Source: an uncultured Mycoplasmataceae bacterium (GTDB taxonomy: Bacteria; Bacillota_I; Bacilli_A; Mycoplasmatales; Mycoplasmoidaceae). From it: 9,702 bases of DNA. The translations under genes and the position numbers were made by a program. Position 1 is the stretch's first letter; every line of letters begins with the position of its first letter. The notes beneath the pieces are model-generated. The model saw nothing but the letters and a program-made list of their open reading frames with translations. It ran no database searches and was not told the DNA's origin. Of the stretch, positions 8,557-9,702 are shown one piece after another. The stretch lies in the NCBI GenBank assembly GCA_949290035.1, contig CASEQO010000073.1:1-9702 (forward strand), given 5' to 3'.

Positions 8557-8576
8557 TTTTTTAAAACTACTCTTTT
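8547..8576. terminator. Bidirectional terminator between convergent genes
   Basis: AAAAGAGTAGTTTT (8547-8560) and AAAACTACTCTTTT (8563-8576) are exact inverted repeats. The core is about 12 bp with a short T-rich loop. The left arm contains the ABC-F stop codon TAG (8554-8556). T runs on the plus side and A runs on the other side allow it to stop transcription from both directions. The minus-strand gene ends at 8581, 5 bp away. Confidence 0.85.
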
Positions 8577-8580
8577 TAAA

Positions 8581-8763
8581 TTATTTATTTCTTGATTTAT
8601 GATATGCTTGATTATTTGGGTTTAGTTGATTAGATTTATTATTTATATTAGATTTATATGCTTTACTATTTGGGTTATTTTGATTTGAACAATTATCTAA
8701 TTGTTCTTTTGTATGAGTTTTACTTGATACTTTTTTAGATACACAATTATTACCTTTCTTCAT
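8581..8763 (-). CDS. Small Asn-rich protein with two NQxNPNxxAY repeats
   Basis: A 60-residue, very polar, basic protein without helix-forming hydrophobic stretches. Its start ATG (8761-8763) lies inside the end of the upstream minus-strand gene (14-nt overlap), in a different frame. There is no clear Shine-Dalgarno, so it probably depends on translational coupling. Residues 26-36 (SNQNNPNSKAY) and 44-54 (SNQLNPNNQAY) are two copies of one motif with 8 of 11 residues identical, each followed by K-S or H-K-S. The repeat supports real coding. NPNNxAYxxSR-like strings recall short motifs in hypothetical proteins elsewhere, but this is from memory and carries no function. Two Cys (7 and 25) lie upstream of the repeats. 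I do not recognise a function. Confidence 0.7.
   Translation of the reverse strand: MKKGNNCVSKKVSSKTHTKEQLDNCSNQNNPNSKAYKSNINNKSNQLNPNNQAYHKSRNK
8602..8688 (-). repeat. Imperfect 33-bp repeat pair, period 54 bp, inside the small gene
   Basis: 8602-8634 and 8656-8688 both begin (plus strand) ATATGCTT and share CTATTTGGGTT or TTATTTGGGTT and TTGATT segments. About three quarters of the bases match. The period is 18 codons, so the duplication keeps the reading frame. Confidence 0.75.
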
Positions 8764-9475
8764 TATTTTCTAATTTATTAGTAACTATTTTAGGTTTATT
8801 TTTATTATCTTTTTTACTAAGTATTAAGAATATACCAATAAATAATATTATTGAGAATAGAGGTATTAATGTTATACCTAATATTCTTAATATATAGAAT
8901 AATTTATATGAGTCTACAAGTTCTTTATATTCTTCGATATTAGGTCTTTCTACTTCATTATGAGCTTCTAAACTTAATTTTGCAGATTCATATATTATTT
9001 TCTTATTTTGATAATCTGGAGATGATACATCACCTTTATAATTTAGATAGTCATCTTTTGCTTTATTATATTCACTTTCTAATTGTTCATATCTACTATT
9101 AGATTCGTTTAGTATTTTTTTGTAATGTTCTTGTGTATTTTTTATAAATTGGCTATAATATCATTCGCTTATTTGATATTTATTATTTTTTTTAGATTCA
9201 TCTACATAATCATCAAGTTTAGTTTTAATACTTTCTATATCAATATTGCTTAATTTATTATTATAATCATCGATTTCATAATCATAAATAAGATTTAGAT
9301 TATATATTCCAGTTCCTATTTTAAAACTTACTTTATATGGATTATTATTTTCATATTCTATAAAACTAACTTTTTTTTTACTATGCATAGCAATTGGTAA
9401 AATAACAGAACCACCAATTGCTCCTATTGAACCAATTATAGATAAAACTATTCCTTTAATTCTTGTTCTATTCAT
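8750..9475 (-). CDS. Two-helix membrane protein with coiled-coil loop, unknown function
   Basis: A 241-residue protein; one TGA codon (9161-9163 on the plus strand) is Trp105. MNRTRIK is followed by a Gly-rich hydrophobic helix (about 8-30). A long polar loop includes a Glu/Lys/Tyr/Asn-rich, probably coiled-coil stretch (about 110-150). A second helix (about 198-219) leads to a basic tail, SKKDNKNKPK. The charges put both ends inside and a loop of about 165 residues outside. There is no lipobox Cys. AAGGA on the minus strand (plus 9485-9489) lies 9 nt before the start. The stop (8750-8752) overlaps the start of the next small gene by 14 nt. The topology and the loop end (RPNIEEYKELVDSYK) resemble the 3223 protein (PPSLSEVLDFYKA), perhaps a diverged relative. 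No family recognised. Confidence 0.88.
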
Positions 9476-9501
9476 AATTTATTTTCCTTAATATTAAATT
9501 A

Positions 9502-9530
9502 ATTATAAGTCATATTATTTATTAATACAA
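9502..9530 (-). promoter_or_regulatory. Promoter of the minus-strand gene pair
   Basis: On the minus strand TATAAT (plus 9502-9507) is preceded at exactly 17 nt by TTGTAT (plus 9525-9530), which matches the first three bases of the -35 consensus. It lies 26 nt before the 9475 start codon. Confidence 0.6.
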
Positions 9531-9564
9531 TTTAACACCTTAACTTGATTTCTCTTATTTTAAT

Positions 9565-9570
9565 TATAAA
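9565..9570 (+). promoter_or_regulatory. Possible -10 element for the divergent 9590 gene
   Basis: TATAAA at 9565-9570 is 19 nt before the ATG. TTGATT (9545-9550) is upstream but only 14 nt away, shorter than usual, so the pairing is doubtful. The 114-bp gap 9476-9589 would then carry two divergent promoters. Confidence 0.35.
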
Positions 9571-9589
9571 ATTAAAAGTAGGAATATGT

Positions 9590-9702
9590 ATGAAAAAAGA
9601 AAATAAGTTAAATAAAGGAAAAATTTTTAGAACAATATTTATATGTTCTAGCTTTTTTGCTGTTTATTTTGTTCCTATTTCATATTCTTTTATGATTGTA
9701 AA
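9590..9702 (+). CDS. Start of a probable membrane protein, cut by the window end
   Basis: Thirty-seven complete codons are visible from ATG 9590. AGGA at 9580-9583 lies 6 nt before it. The alternative ATG at 9586 stops after six codons. The protein begins with a basic segment (MKKENKLNKGKIFRT) and enters a hydrophobic helix, IFICSSFFAVYFVPISYSFMIV. The Pro within the helix followed by SYSF recalls the first helix of MalF/UgpA-type sugar ABC permeases, but with one helix visible this is only a guess. An uncleaved signal anchor of another protein is equally possible. Confidence 0.7.
   Translation, partial: MKKENKLNKGKIFRTIFICSSFFAVYFVPISYSFMIV

Overview
The window is a very AT-rich piece of a mollicute chromosome that uses genetic code 4. 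Seven reading frames run through in-frame TGA at positions where Trp fits, for example the LeuRS motifs SRQRYWGEP and MPQWAGSCWYY. By my count 35 Trp codons are TGA and 3 are TGG, and Arg is written AGA/AGG with no CGN codon noticed. With a standard code most genes here would appear broken into pieces. I place it in the Mycoplasma/Spiroplasma/Entomoplasma/Ureaplasma group but cannot name a genus.

Layout. (1) Bases 1-3137: the 3' end of an unrecognised gene, then after 2 nt leuS, a complete leucyl-tRNA synthetase with an altered editing pocket. The last 23 bases of leuS, plus 2 bases beyond the stop, are repeated just downstream. (2) Bases 3188-3742: a single-gene unit with an extended -10 promoter, a two-helix membrane protein and a strong terminator. 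(3) Bases 3743-6891: a two-gene operon with a DEDDh 3'-5' exonuclease carrying an unrecognised C-terminal region, then one base later a one-chain ABC-2 exporter (membrane domain followed by ATPase). It ends in one or two hairpins. (4) Bases 6951-8576: an ABC-F ATPase with its own promoter, ending in a hairpin shared with convergent genes. (5) Bases 8581-9530, minus strand: a two-helix coiled-coil membrane protein overlapping by 14 nt a 60-residue Asn-rich protein with two copies of an NQxNPNxxAY motif. (6) From 9590 a divergent plus-strand gene, probably a membrane protein, runs off the window.

How they fit together. leuS and the ABC-F protein belong to translation. The exonuclease/exporter pair is the least conventional unit, since translational coupling links a nuclease to an export pump. 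The two two-helix proteins share topology and may be related surface proteins. I see no mobile element, CRISPR array, tRNA or rRNA. No gene-free stretch exceeds about 210 bases.
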